From Motiliproteus sp. SC1-56 (lineage in GTDB: Bacteria > Pseudomonadota > Gammaproteobacteria > Pseudomonadales > Balneatricaceae), in the NCBI RefSeq assembly GCF_017309075.1, contig NZ_JAEMGS010000001.1, forward strand, positions 186,001-250,000: a stretch of 64,000 nt of DNA, written 5' to 3'. Shown here piece by piece: positions 21,929 through 35,270 of this stretch. Position 1 is the stretch's first letter. Every line of letters begins with the position of its first letter. Under the pieces are notes generated by a model. The model saw only the letters and a list, made by a program, of their open reading frames with translations. It made no database searches and was not told the DNA's origin. Position numbers and translations under genes: made by a program.

Positions 21929-23431
21929 ATGGCGATTGAACTTTGGCAAACCTGCTTGGGCTATCTACAGGAAGAGTTTCCCTCCCAACAGTTCAATACC
22001 TGGATCCGTCCCTTGAAGGCGGAAAGCGGTGGTGACCGCCAGCTGCGCCTGTTGGCGCCCAACCGGTTCGTGATGGACTGGGTCTCGGACAAGTACCTGC
22101 AGCGCATTCGCGAACTGCTGGCCGAGGTGGGCGGCGACCGGGTAACCGAGGTGGTGCTGGAGGTCCGCACCGGGGCCGCGTCCAGCGCCCGCCGCCCGGC
22201 TCGAACTCCGCAGCGGGCTCGTCCGGCGAGCACCAGTCCGGCGCGTACCAGCGCCCCTCGCGCCCCCAGTCGGGTGGAGCGGGTCCAGCCCAGCGCCGAC
22301 CAGCTGCGACAGGCCAGCGAGCCGGTGCAGCCGGACATGTTGATGAAAGAGAGCGGGGCCAGTGCCAAGAAGAAGGAGCGGCAGGCGGATGTCGAAGGGG
22401 GTATCCGCCACCAGACCCACCTCAACAACCTCTTTACCTTTGAAACCTTCGTCCAGGGTAAATCCAACCAGCTGGCGCTGGCCGCCGCGCAACAGGTGGC
22501 AGAGAACCCGGGCAGCTCGTATAACCCGCTTTTTATCTACGGCGGGGTGGGGCTGGGCAAGACGCACCTGATGCACGCGGTGGGTGCCGCGATGCTGGAG
22601 CGCAACCCCAACGCCAAGATCGTCTACCTGCATTCCGAGCGCTTTGTGGCGGATATGGTCAAGGCGCTGCAGCTCAATGCCATCAATGACTTCAAACGTT
22701 ATTACCGCACGGTCGACGCGCTGCTGATCGATGATATTCAGTTTTTTGCTGGCAAGGACCGCTCCCAGGAGGAGTTTTTCCACACCTTCAACGCGCTGCT
22801 GGAGGGTGGGCAGCAGATGATCCTGACCTGTGACCGCTACCCCAAGGAGATCAGCGGTCTGGAGGACCGGCTCAAGTCCCGGTTCGGCTGGGGGCTTACC
22901 GTGGCCGTGGAGCCGCCGGAGCTGGAGACCCGGGTGGCGATCCTGATGAAAAAAGCCGAGGAGGCGCGGGTCCGACTGCCGCACGACGCCGCCTTTTTTA
23001 TCGCTCAGAAAATACGCTCAAATGTACGTGAGTTAGAAGGTGCGCTAAAAAGAGTGATAGCAAATGCTCACTTCACCGGCTCGCGCATCACCACGGAGTT
23101 TATCCGCGAATCGCTCAAGGACCTGCTGGCCCTGCAGGATAAATTGGTCAGTATCGATAATATTCAGCGGGTCGTGGCCGAATACTACAAGATCAAGGTC
23201 GCGGATCTGCACAGCAAGCGGCGCAGCCGATCCGTGGCCCGGCCCCGGCAGGTGGCCATGGCGCTCTCCAAGGAGCTGACCAACCACAGCCTGCCGGAAA
23301 TCGGCAATGCCTTCGGTGGCCGGGATCACACCACGGTATTGCATGCCTGCCGTAAGGTGGCAGAATTGCGGGAAACCGACACCGATATTCGCGAAGATTA
23401 CAAGAATCTCCTGAGGCTGCTGTCCTCTTGA
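21929..23431 (+). CDS. dnaA: Chromosomal replication initiator DnaA
   Basis: AAA+ initiator that binds DnaA boxes and opens oriC. The 500-residue protein has domain I ([20 protein letters not shown] onward) and a low-complexity Arg/Pro/Ser/Ala domain II (about 85-150). Domain III has Walker A GGVGLGKT (about 205-212) and Walker [10 protein letters not shown] (about 265-273). Domain IV carries the DNA-binding signature [20 protein letters not shown] near residue 455. The segment 23012-23068 uses codons rare elsewhere in the gene (ATA twice, TTA, CTA, AGA). It heads dnaA-dnaN-recF-gyrB. Confidence 0.99.
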   Translation: MAIELWQTCLGYLQEEFPSQQFNTWIRPLKAESGGDRQLRLLAPNRFVMDWVSDKYLQRIRELLAEVGGDRVTEVVLEVRTGAASSARRPARTPQRARPASTSPARTSAPRAPSRVERVQPSADQLRQASEPVQPDMLMKESGASAKKKERQADVEGGIRHQTHLNNLFTFETFVQGKSNQLALAAAQQVAENPGSSYNPLFIYGGVGLGKTHLMHAVGAAMLERNPNAKIVYLHSERFVADMVKALQLNAINDFKRYYRTVDALLIDDIQFFAGKDRSQEEFFHTFNALLEGGQQMILTCDRYPKEISGLEDRLKSRFGWGLTVAVEPPELETRVAILMKKAEEARVRLPHDAAFFIAQKIRSNVRELEGALKRVIANAHFTGSRITTEFIRESLKDLLALQDKLVSIDNIQRVVAEYYKIKVADLHSKRRSRSVARPRQVAMALSKELTNHSLPEIGNAFGGRDHTTVLHACRKVAELRETDTDIREDYKNLLRLLSS

Positions 23432-23457
23432 GGAACCTCTATCGAAGGGTAGGAAGC

Positions 23458-24561
23458 ATGAAATTTACGATATCCAGAGAAGCACTGTTGAAGCCCCTGC
23501 AGCTGGTGGCCGGGGTGGTGGAGCGGCGGCAGACCCTGCCGGTGCTGTCCAACATCCTGATCGTGGTCGAGGGGCACCAGTTGTCGATGACCGGTACCGA
23601 TCTCGAGGTGGAGATGGTGGCGCGCATCGAGTTGGAGCAGGAGGCCGAGTCGGGCTCCATCACCGTGCCTGCCAAGAAGCTGATGGATATTTGTAAGTCG
23701 CTTCCCGATCACGTGGATATCGAACTGACCCTGACCGGACAGAAAGTCACCATCAAGGGGGGGCGTAGCCGCTTCACCCTCGCCACCCTGCCGGCGGCCG
23801 AGTTCCCCAACGTGGAAGACGGTCCGGAGAACCTGGAGATCGGCATCCCCCAGGACAAGTTGCGTCACCTGATCGAACGCACCAGTTTCGCCATGGCGCA
23901 GCAGGACGTCCGCTACTACCTCAACGGCATGCTGCTGGAGCTGGAAGGCACCCGCTTGCGCACGGTGGCCACCGACGGCCATCGGCTGGCCACGTCCATC
24001 TGCGATGTGGAAGCGCAAATCGATCAGAAGCAGCAGGTGATCGTGCCCCGTAAGGGTATCCTGGAGCTGGGCCGCCTGCTGGAGGACAGCGATAAGGAAG
24101 CGCGGCTTGTGGTGGGCAGCAGCCACATCCGGGTCAATACCGGCACCTTCATCTTCACCTCCAAGCTGGTGGACGGCAAGTTTCCCGATTACGAGCGGGT
24201 GATTCCCCGTGGGGGCGACAAGCTGCTCATCGCCGACCGCCAGGAGCTGCGCTCGGTGTTGAGCCGGATCGCTATCCTCTCCAATGAGAAGTACCGCGGC
24301 GTGCGGCTGGCGCTCAGCGACGGCTACCTGCAGGTCACCGCCAACAATCCCGAGCAGGAAGAGGCCGAGGAGACCCTGGCGGTGGACTACGCAGGGCCTT
24401 CCCTGGAGATCGGGTTTAACGTCAACTACCTGCTGGATGCGTTGCAGATTCTGCCTGAGCAGATGGTCAAGCTCACCATGCAGGACCCCAACAGCAGTGC
24501 CCTGGTGGAAGCGGTCGAGGCCACCGACAGCCTCTACGTTATTATGCCGATGCGCATGTGA
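23458..24561 (+). CDS. dnaN: DNA polymerase III beta subunit (sliding clamp)
   Basis: Ring-shaped processivity clamp. The 367-residue protein begins MKFTISREALLKPLQLVAGV and ends in the usual hydrophobic VIMPMRM tail. Three repeated clamp domains of about 120 residues are evident. The ATG at 23458 has AGGAAGC directly upstream and gives the family length; an in-frame start ten codons earlier is less likely. It lies 26 bases after dnaA and ahead of a hairpin. Confidence 0.98.
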   Translation: MKFTISREALLKPLQLVAGVVERRQTLPVLSNILIVVEGHQLSMTGTDLEVEMVARIELEQEAESGSITVPAKKLMDICKSLPDHVDIELTLTGQKVTIKGGRSRFTLATLPAAEFPNVEDGPENLEIGIPQDKLRHLIERTSFAMAQQDVRYYLNGMLLELEGTRLRTVATDGHRLATSICDVEAQIDQKQQVIVPRKGILELGRLLEDSDKEARLVVGSSHIRVNTGTFIFTSKLVDGKFPDYERVIPRGGDKLLIADRQELRSVLSRIAILSNEKYRGVRLALSDGYLQVTANNPEQEEAEETLAVDYAGPSLEIGFNVNYLLDALQILPEQMVKLTMQDPNSSALVEAVEATDSLYVIMPMRM

Positions 24562-24566
24562 ACCTT

Positions 24567-24596
24567 GAGGGGCCTGCACGGCAGGCCCCTCCTTTT
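24567..24596 (+). terminator. Terminator or attenuator between dnaN and recF
   Basis: An 11-bp GC-rich stem (24567-24577 with 24581-24591) has a 3-base loop and is followed by CTTTTG. It may reduce read-through from dnaN into recF. Confidence 0.75.
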
Positions 24597-24637
24597 GCTG
24601 CTGCTTTACTCCTGCCTACCTTGTCTGAGCCGCTCCT

Positions 24638-28167
<3,530 letters not shown>

Positions 28168-28196
28168 CCCTCTTTACAGGCTGACAGGCTCAGGAG

Positions 28197-28219
28197 AAGC
28201 CCGGCGATGCCGGGCTTTT
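28197..28219 (+). terminator. Terminator after gyrB
   Basis: A 9-bp stem, AAGCCCGGC with GCCGGGCTT, has a 3-base loop and a short T run. It ends the dnaA-dnaN-recF-gyrB cluster. Confidence 0.88.
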
Positions 28220-28442
28220 CTCGTTTGGGCCAGCGGTGTTCCAAGGGCGGACCCGACCACTTCCGCAGTCTCTGATTCCTCAAAGCGAATTTATCGGCTT
28301 TAACACTGGCAAATGGGGCGTTTATGAGAGGCGGCGTCCAATACGGCGCGGCCCCCGGCCCCCGACAAGCCGCCCCCAGATAAAAACCCTGAACGTGGCT
28401 CTGGCTTTTCTGTCGCAGCTTTGTGCTTTTTCAGCCTCCCCC

Positions 28443-30262
28443 TCAGGGCGTGTACCAGATTGGGCTGGTGATTGCGCGCTCTTGGGAAAAGTAGGTTGCA
28501 TCTTCCGGCATCTCGTCCCTTAGGCCGTAGAACTTTCGGTCGTAGGCCAAGAAGGTCGGGGTTGGAATCTCGATGACCCGCACGTAGTAGAACGCCCGCT
28601 GAGCGGGATCGAAATCAGGGGTCTTTCCAGTAGCCGCCCAGGCTCGCTGCGCCGATGGAGTTGTCATAGCTGGCTTCGTCAATATTGACGGTATTGCCCA
28701 CGGCTTTTCTAGCCCGCCCGTCTCTGCCGACTTTGCGATCATTGGATAGCGCGATATCGAAGATTCTCTCCTGGGGATTGCCGTCGGCGTCGAGCCAGCC
28801 CTTGATCACCTGCACAGGGTCCAAGTTGGCGCCGTCGGGGTCGCGAAGCGCCATTACAAGGAGACCCGGCGCTTTGCCGGCGGGCGCGCTGGAGAGGTCC
28901 CCGCCCATGGGCACACCGTGTTCATAGCCATATTCGGCGAGGTTCGACTTGTAGAGGTCCTCTTCGTTGAAGTCGACGCCGGCAAAGACCCGTACCCGGA
29001 TGCGGGTGCCGGAGGTGGCGAACACCTCGCGCGCTTGAAGGCGTCCCAGATCGCTTCGCGGGTATTCTCCCGGGCCCAGACCGCGGCGAGTCCCGAGGCA
29101 TTGAGCTTGAGTGCGGTGATGGAGAGGCTGTCATCCACCGATGATTTGATCGACACATCTTTCCATCGCTCCGGGCTGGGTTCGACGATGTTGGCCTTGC
29201 CCAACCAGTTGCTCTCTTCAGTCGAGGCGAGGCCGCCGTGGGCGTCGGTACTGCCGATCATGCCGAACTTGAACGGGTTTGCACCGAGCTTCTCCTCTTA
29301 GGCCAAGCCGCGCTTGAGGGCTTCCCGGGCGTACTCGTACTGGTACATCTCGTCCGTTTTGGCCGCGGTGCCGTTGAGGTTGGTGCCGTCAATCAGGGCA
29401 AAGTCCGCGAATTCGTCGTTTGGCGAGAGAAAGGGGTGTGCTTCACCGGAGCCCTTGGGCTGGATAATCTCGACCACCGGTTCCCACTGGCTGCGCCGCA
29501 CGGCGTAGTCGGCATCCAACGCCTCGTTGGTGGTCTGGGTGGTCGACGCGAACATCATGCCGTTGGAGAGGTTGCCATTATGGGGGATCGCCAAGAGTTG
29601 GTCGCCGGTCTTTTTTTCGTACTCGGCCATCCAGGCCCAAGGATCCTCCGGGTCGCGACTGTCGTACTGAGAGAAAGGGACAATCTGGGACGCGCTGGTC
29701 TTGTCACCCCGGAACAGCACGTTGCGGTGGAGGTTGTTACCCTCGACGTTGGTGGTCCATTCAAAGCCGATCATCGCGGTAAAGCGGCCCGGTTGGTTGT
29801 ACTTTTCCGCCATGTCGAGAATCTCGTCCCAGGCGGTGCGAGTCATCGACAGGTCCTTGATCGGGTCCTCTGCGCGCCCCTGGTAACTCAGCCAGTCGAG
29901 GAAAGCGTCGTAACCGTTACCGGCTTTCACCATGTCGTGGTAGCGCTTGGCCTGGGGGTTGTCCAAAACGATCTGGCGCTCTTGTCGATCAGCGGCGCCA
30001 GGCCAAGGTTCTCGGCGTGATCAGCGACCACAAGAAAATCCAAAGGCCGTTTAAGCCTGGCGTGAAGGCCCGTACTGCTCTCCACTTCATAGCCGAGGGC
30101 AAACCGGTACGCGCCTTCTGGCGTTACCGTGTTCCCGGCCATACCGGCATCCACGGAATAGGAGGTGTGCAGGTGGGTATCACCGAAATACACCGTGTTC
30201 GGAAAGGCCTGTTCGGGGTAGGGCGAGTAGACCCGGTCAGGGTCCACTTGCTCCATGTGCAA
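28443..30262 (-). pseudogene. DUF3604-family protein, broken by three frameshifts and a stop
   Basis: Read in pieces on the minus strand, the region gives an almost complete DUF3604 protein: NTVYFGDTHLHTSYSVDAGM, then FTAMIGFEWTTNVEGNNLHRN, then GMIGSTDAHGG and finally a C-terminus around [19 protein letters not shown]. The frame shifts near 29975, stops at TAA at about 29298 where the family has a leucine-like position (RGLA-stop-EEKLGANPF), shifts near 29030 and shifts again near 28623 by an apparent extra T. The expected N-terminal signal peptide is also missing. Four independent lesions make a sequencing fault unlikely. The histidines of THLHTS and the DAHGG motif suggest a metal-binding hydrolase fold, but the family's function is not established. 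It lies 44 bases after the deacetylase-family gene. Confidence 0.88.
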
Positions 30263-30306
30263 TGCGGCGCCTGCATCGATGCTTCACAGGCAGGCGTCGG
30301 CGGAGT

Positions 30307-31251
30307 TTAGTTGGCGAAATCAGACTGGGAAAAATAGTCCCGGTAAAAGCGGTGGGTCGTTCGCACTAGCAGTGCATGACGCTCGGCGAGGCGCTGGTGG
30401 TCATGGTCGTAACCACCGCCGATGACGCAGGCGACCGGTATGCCCCGCTTTCGGGCCCACGCCAGGACGCGGTGGTCCCGCTGGATGACGCCCCGATCAG
30501 TCAAGTTCATGCGGCCCAGGCGATCCTCCTGGTGGACATCGGATCCCCCGTCGTAGATCAGGAGTTCTGGTAGGGGGCTCTGATCCAGTTGCGCCAATGT
30601 CTGCTCCAGCGCCGCCAGGTATCCCGTATCGTCCGTTCCGCAGGGGAGGGGGACGTCCAGGTCGCTGCGCTGCTTCTCAAAGGGGTAGTTTCGGGCACCG
30701 TGGATCGAGCAGGTAAAACAGCGGGGCTCGTTACCCAGAATGGCTGCGGTGCCGTCTCCCTGGTGTACGTCACAGTCGAGAATCAGAACTCGGTTCAGGC
30801 CCAGGTGCTCAACGCAATATCGGGCAGCGACGGCCAGGTCGTTGAACACGCAAAATCCGTTGCCACGGTTGCTGAACGCGTGGTGGGTGCCGCCGGCCAA
30901 GTGGCAAGCCAGGCCAGCCTCGAGCGCGAGCCGGCAGGTCAACAGCGTGCCCCCTACGGCGGTGACGGTTCTTCTTACCAGGGGCTCCGACCAGACCAGC
31001 CCCAAATGCTTCAGCTCCCGTTCGGTTAGCTCCCCCCGCTGGAATCGATCGATGTAGGGCAGGCTATGGGCGAGGGCGAGGGTGTCTCTCGGGCAGGGGG
31101 AAGGCACCTTGACGTTTCCCCTGTGCGCGAGTCCTTCCGCTACCAGGAGTTCATACAGGCGCTGGTACTTGGACATCGGGAAACGGTGCTTCGGGTCCCA
31201 TGGGATGCTGTAGTGGGGGCTATAGACGATGGGGAGGTCGGGGTGTTTCAC
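30307..31251 (-). CDS. Histone deacetylase family protein
   Basis: Zn-dependent deacetylase of the arginase/deacetylase fold; bacterial members act on acetylated small molecules, polyamines or proteins, and the substrate here is unknown. GGTHHAF (the active-site His pair), DCDVHQGDGTA (zinc-binding Asp and His) and a late GGYDHD are all present, so it looks catalytically intact. GTG at 31251 has an AGGAGAGGG ribosome site and gives 314 residues. An ATG at 31287 would add twelve codons. Both starts lie in or at the edge of parS-like sites. The accessory position between gyrB and gmhB is where Pseudomonas has an acyltransferase. Confidence 0.88.
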   Translation of the reverse strand: MKHPDLPIVYSPHYSIPWDPKHRFPMSKYQRLYELLVAEGLAHRGNVKVPSPCPRDTLALAHSLPYIDRFQRGELTERELKHLGLVWSEPLVRRTVTAVGGTLLTCRLALEAGLACHLAGGTHHAFSNRGNGFCVFNDLAVAARYCVEHLGLNRVLILDCDVHQGDGTAAILGNEPRCFTCSIHGARNYPFEKQRSDLDVPLPCGTDDTGYLAALEQTLAQLDQSPLPELLIYDGGSDVHQEDRLGRMNLTDRGVIQRDHRVLAWARKRGIPVACVIGGGYDHDHQRLAERHALLVRTTHRFYRDYFSQSDFAN

Positions 31252-31259
31252 GTGGAACC
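31244..31259. promoter_or_regulatory. parS: parS-like site 1
   Basis: TGTTTCACGTGGAACC matches 15 of 16 positions of the parS consensus TGTTYCACGTGRAACA. It overlaps the proposed GTG start of the deacetylase-family gene. Confidence 0.85.
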
Positions 31260-31286
31260 CTCTCCTGCCTGGATATGGATAAGCCA

Positions 31287-31302
31287 TGTTTCACGTGAAA
31301 CC
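31287..31302. promoter_or_regulatory. parS: parS-like site 2
   Basis: TGTTTCACGTGAAACC matches 15 of 16 positions of the parS consensus, 43 bases from the first site and in the same orientation. ParB is encoded 17 kb away on the other side of dnaA. Confidence 0.87.
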
Positions 31303-31339
31303 TATGAGCCCAATTGGTCCCGCCCCGTGACCGCGCCGA

Positions 31340-31876
31340 CTAGCGGAGTAGATGGTCGACGAAGTCCGTGAGGCTCTCGTGGACAGCAACATCGGGGAAG
31401 GGTAGGCCCTTGGCAAGGGTTCGTTTACCCTTACCCGTCTTCACCAGAACCGGCCGGCAGCCCTTGGCCAGGCCGGCTTCCAAGTCGCGCAGACTGTCGC
31501 CGACGATAAAGGAATCCTTCGCCGAGCAGTTCAGCGCCCGCTCGATCTGATCAATGAGGCCTGGCGCCGGTTTGCGGCAATCACAGCCGTCGTCTGGGCC
31601 ATGCGGGCAGTAAAAGACGCCTTCCAGTTTGCCGCCCGCAGCCTCGACCAGTCGGCTCATCTTTTCATGCATCGCGACGAGGTCGTCGAGTTGAAAATAG
31701 CCACGGGCCAATCCTGACTGATTGGTCGCAACAACGACCTGGTAGCCGGCCTGCGACAGGCGGGCAATCGCCTCGATGCTACCGGGAATCGGAATCCATT
31801 CGTCGACACTCTTTACGTAGTGGTCCGAGTCTTCGTTGATAACGCCGTCGCGGTCGAGAATAAGCAGCTGGTTCAT
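31340..31876 (-). CDS. gmhB: D-glycero-beta-D-manno-heptose 1,7-bisphosphate 7-phosphatase
   Basis: Removes the C7 phosphate in ADP-heptose synthesis for the lipopolysaccharide inner core. It is a HAD-superfamily protein of 178 residues with LDRDGVIN (nucleophile Asp near residue 8), ATNQSGLARG, the zinc-binding cysteine cluster CPHGPDDGCDCRKP (about 90-103) and VGDSLRDLEAG. ATG at 31876 is preferred to a TTG two codons earlier. It lies between the parS-like sites and glyS, near its position in Pseudomonas. Confidence 0.94.
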   Translation of the reverse strand: MNQLLILDRDGVINEDSDHYVKSVDEWIPIPGSIEAIARLSQAGYQVVVATNQSGLARGYFQLDDLVAMHEKMSRLVEAAGGKLEGVFYCPHGPDDGCDCRKPAPGLIDQIERALNCSAKDSFIVGDSLRDLEAGLAKGCRPVLVKTGKGKRTLAKGLPFPDVAVHESLTDFVDHLLR

Positions 31877-32072
31877 GGTCAATCAAACATCGGTGGCCAG
31901 AAAAGATCGAGCCATTCTGCCACAACCGGAATGTCATGGGCAGCGATGGTCTTGCTAGCCGCCGTCGACAACAGTTGCTTAGCCTAAGCGCGAATCGCAG
32001 CGACCCACCGATAAAGGGGAGCGCTCGCGGTGGAGCGGGGGAGGAGGGAAGAAGGCTACTCAACGAGTAGGC

Positions 32073-32098
32073 AAAAAAAACCGGCGCGAAGCGCCGGC
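32073..32098 (-). terminator. Terminator after glyS
   Basis: A 7-bp stem, CCGGCGC with GCGCCGG, has a 3-base loop and is followed on the minus strand by eight T. It ends glyQ-glyS transcription. Confidence 0.92.
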
Positions 32099-32122
32099 TG
32101 TATGGAGCGAGTTCCCTGCCGC

Positions 32123-34171
32123 TTACCCCAGTAGGGCGATGTCCGCGACCTTGAGGAAGCGTTGGCGCAATTGGTCGAGCAGGCGCATGCGGTTGTCCCG
32201 CACGGCACTATCCTCCGCCATGACCATCACCTCGTCGAAGAAGCGGTCGACGGTGGGCTGCAGGCTTGCGAGCCTCTCCAGGATCGCTTTGAACTCACCC
32301 TGTTCGGCGAGGGCGTCGACGGTGGCGTTGAGAGCCTCGATCTCCTGGTGCAGTACCCGCTCGGCCTCCTCCTGGAACAGGCGGCTGTCAGGGCTCTGTC
32401 CGTCCAGCTGCGGCTGCTTGCTGAGGATATTGGCGACCCGCTTGTTGGCGGCAGCCAGCGCCTCCGCCTCGGGCAGGGTGCGGAAGTGATTCACCGCCTG
32501 GACCCGCTTATCGAACTCCAGGGGCTTGCTGGAGGGGTTGGCCATGACCGCCAGGAACACCTCGGCGGGCACGCCCTCGTCGGCGTACCAGGCGCGGAAC
32601 CGCTCCAGCATGAAGCTGAGTACGGTCTCCTCTAGCCCCTCGCGGGCGGGCAGCTCCCGGTGCTGGTCGGCGGCCAGGGCGAGCAGCTCGCGCAGGTCCA
32701 GGCCGAGCTGCTGCTCGACGATGATCCGCAGTACGCCCAGGGTCGCGCGGCGCAGGGCAAAGGGGTCCTTGCTGCCGGTGGGGGGTTGGTTGATGCCGAA
32801 CAGGCCTACCAGCGTATCCAGACGATCGGCGATGGCCAGGGCGCTACCGGTGCGGGTAGTGGGGAGCTGGTCGCCGGCGAAGCGGGGTTGGTACTGCTCG
32901 AGCAGGGCCTTGGCCACCTCTTCGGGCTCGCCGTCGTTGAGGGCGTAGTAGTAACCCATCAGCCCCTGCAGGTCGGTGAACTCCAGCACCATTTCGGTGA
33001 CCAGGTCGGTCTTGGCCAGTTGCCCGGCGCGCTCGGCCCACTGCGGGTTGCCGTCGATGCGTTCGGCGATGGCGGCGGCGAGAGTGGCCACACGCTGCGC
33101 CTTATCGTGGACGGTGCCGAGCTGGGCCTGGAATACGATGGGCTTGAGCTGCTCGATACGGGACTCAAGGCTGCGCTTCTTGTCGGTCTCGTAGAAGAAG
33201 GCGGCGTCCGCGAGGCGGGGCCGGATCACCTTCTCGTTGCCGGCGATCACTTGCTGCGGATCCTGGCTCTCGATATTGGAGACGGTAATAAAGTAGGGCT
33301 TGATGGCCCCTTCGGCGTCGACCACGTGGAAATACTTCTGGTGCTCCTTCATGGAGGAGACCAACGCCTCGGCGGGCACCGCCAGGAAGCGCTCTTCAAA
33401 GCGACCGGCCAGGGCCACGGGCCATTCAACCAGCGCGGTGACCTCGTCCAGCAGGTCCGGATCAATGACCGCCTCGCCGTCCAGCTGCCGGGCAGCAAGG
33501 GTAACCTGCTCCTCGATGTTGGCCCGTCGCGTGGCGAAGTCGGCGATCACGTAGGCGTCTTCGGCGAGGACTCGTTCGTAGTCACCGGGGGCGATCAGCT
33601 CGATGGGCTTGTTGTAGTGGAAACGGTGGCCGAAGGTCTTGCGCCCGGTGGGGCGGCCGAGGATCTCGGCCTCCACCACTTCGTCACCGAACAGCATCAG
33701 CACCCAGTGGACCGGGCGTACGAATTCGGTCCGGCGCGCGCCCCAGCGCATGCGCTTGGGAATGGGCAAACGCGCCAGGCTGTGGCGGACGATTTCCGGC
33801 AGCAGGGCCTGGCTGGATTGGCCGGGCTGCTCGCTGCGGAACAGGAAGTAATCGCCCTTGGGGGTGCTCAGGGTTTCCAGCTCGGTGGGCGTGACGCCGC
33901 AGGAACGGGCGAAACCCAGGATGGCTTGCTCCGGTGCCTTGACCGAGGGGCCGCGCTTCTCAATCTGCTGGTCGGGCTGGGCTTCGCTGAGCCCCTCCAC
34001 CAGCACGGCCAGACGTCGGGGGCTGGCAAAGAGTTTGACGCTGGCGTAGTCCAGGTTGGCTTCTTCAAGCCCCTGGCGGATACCGTTGCCAAAGGCCTCG
34101 GAGAGGGATTTCAGCGCCTTGGGCGGTAGCTCTTCGGTGCCGATTTCGACCAGAAAATCACGCTGGGACAT
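32123..34171 (-). CDS. glyS: Glycyl-tRNA synthetase beta subunit
   Basis: Beta subunit of the bacterial alpha2beta2 glycyl-tRNA synthetase; it binds tRNA and assists aminoacylation. The 682-residue protein begins [20 protein letters not shown] and shows the family segments ALVSSMKEHQKYF and TGSALAIADRLDTLVGLF. A C-terminal anticodon-binding-like domain is present. Its start overlaps the glyQ stop by one base, so the subunits are translationally coupled. Confidence 0.98.
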   Translation of the reverse strand: MSQRDFLVEIGTEELPPKALKSLSEAFGNGIRQGLEEANLDYASVKLFASPRRLAVLVEGLSEAQPDQQIEKRGPSVKAPEQAILGFARSCGVTPTELETLSTPKGDYFLFRSEQPGQSSQALLPEIVRHSLARLPIPKRMRWGARRTEFVRPVHWVLMLFGDEVVEAEILGRPTGRKTFGHRFHYNKPIELIAPGDYERVLAEDAYVIADFATRRANIEEQVTLAARQLDGEAVIDPDLLDEVTALVEWPVALAGRFEERFLAVPAEALVSSMKEHQKYFHVVDAEGAIKPYFITVSNIESQDPQQVIAGNEKVIRPRLADAAFFYETDKKRSLESRIEQLKPIVFQAQLGTVHDKAQRVATLAAAIAERIDGNPQWAERAGQLAKTDLVTEMVLEFTDLQGLMGYYYALNDGEPEEVAKALLEQYQPRFAGDQLPTTRTGSALAIADRLDTLVGLFGINQPPTGSKDPFALRRATLGVLRIIVEQQLGLDLRELLALAADQHRELPAREGLEETVLSFMLERFRAWYADEGVPAEVFLAVMANPSSKPLEFDKRVQAVNHFRTLPEAEALAAANKRVANILSKQPQLDGQSPDSRLFQEEAERVLHQEIEALNATVDALAEQGEFKAILERLASLQPTVDRFFDEVMVMAEDSAVRDNRMRLLDQLRQRFLKVADIALLG

Positions 34172-35121
34172 TACTTTTCCTCCCCTTGGGCAGCGAGTAC
34201 TTCAGCCTTCAGGGCCTCGCTGGCGAGCGGGAACCCGGCGGCTTTTCGGGCTTCAAAATAGGTTTCGCAAACCGCCCGGGCGAGGGTGCGAACCCGCAGG
34301 ATGTAGCGCTGGCGTTCGGTGACGGAAATGGCGTGGCGCGCATCCAGCAGGTTGAAGGTGTGGGAGGCCTTCATCACCATCTCGTAGGCGGGCAGGGGCA
34401 GGTTCTTTTCCACCAGGCGCCGGCTCTCCTTCTCGTAGTTGTCAAAGCACTGGAACAGGAATTCGACGTCCGCTTCTTCGAAGTTGTAGGTGGACATCTC
34501 CACCTCGTTCTGGTGAAAAACGTCGCCGTAGGTGACTTTGCCCTGGGGCCCTTCGGTCCAGACCAGGTCGTAGATGCTGTCCACCCCCTGCAGGTACATG
34601 GCGATCCGTTCGAGGCCGTAGGTGATCTCGCCGGTCACGGGGTAGCACTCGAGTCCGCCCACCTGCTGGAAATAGGTGAACTGGGTCACCTCCATGCCGT
34701 TGAGCCAGACTTCCCAGCCCAGGCCCCAGGCGCCCAGGGTGGGGGATTCCCAGTTATCCTCGACGAAGCGAATGTCGTGGACGGCCGGGTCGATACCCAG
34801 GGCCTTAAGCGAGCCCAGGTAGAGCTCCTGAATGTTGTCCGGGGAGGGCTTCATCACCACCTGGAACTGGTAGTAGTGCTGCAGACGGTTGGGGTTCTCG
34901 CCGTAGCGCCCGTCGGTGGGGCGTCGGCACGGCTGCACATAGGCCGCGTTCCAGCTCTCCGGGCCAACCGCGCGCAGGGTTGTGGCCGGGTGAAAGGTGC
35001 CCGCGCCCACCTCCATGTCCAGCGGCTGCACGATGACGCAACCCTGGTTGGCCCAGTATTGCTGAAGGGCGAGAATCAGACCCTGGAAGGTACTGACGTC
35101 TGCGGTTAACTGGTCACTCAC
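34171..35121 (-). CDS. glyQ: Glycyl-tRNA synthetase alpha subunit
   Basis: Catalytic class II subunit that forms glycyl-adenylate. The 316-residue protein includes the hallmark [20 protein letters not shown] (about 23-42), [20 protein letters not shown] and the C-terminal [20 protein letters not shown]. It is full length. It is the first gene of the pair and has a -10-like TATAAT about 50 bases upstream. Confidence 0.98.
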   Translation of the reverse strand: MSDQLTADVSTFQGLILALQQYWANQGCVIVQPLDMEVGAGTFHPATTLRAVGPESWNAAYVQPCRRPTDGRYGENPNRLQHYYQFQVVMKPSPDNIQELYLGSLKALGIDPAVHDIRFVEDNWESPTLGAWGLGWEVWLNGMEVTQFTYFQQVGGLECYPVTGEITYGLERIAMYLQGVDSIYDLVWTEGPQGKVTYGDVFHQNEVEMSTYNFEEADVEFLFQCFDNYEKESRRLVEKNLPLPAYEMVMKASHTFNLLDARHAISVTERQRYILRVRTLARAVCETYFEARKAAGFPLASEALKAEVLAAQGEEK

Positions 35122-35168
35122 TTAATTCACCATCTATGGTCGTTTGTAGGGCTGTTGGGAAACCGCGC

Positions 35169-35174
35169 ATTATA
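35169..35174 (-). promoter_or_regulatory. Putative -10 element of glyQ-glyS
   Basis: A perfect TATAAT on the minus strand, preceded by TG, lies 48 bases ahead of the glyQ start. No good -35 is visible at the usual distance. Confidence 0.4.
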
Positions 35175-35270
35175 CATGATTCCCCCGGGGTTGCGGCCGC
35201 AGGACGACCAAGGTCGCCCTGTGGATAAGCTGTGAAATAGCGTGGAAAAGTGGTGAAACGGAGCGCGCCG

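Noticed and set aside
31877-32072. Relic of the acyltransferase gene found here in Pseudomonas
   Set aside because: I could not recognise any acyltransferase motif in either strand of this short gap.
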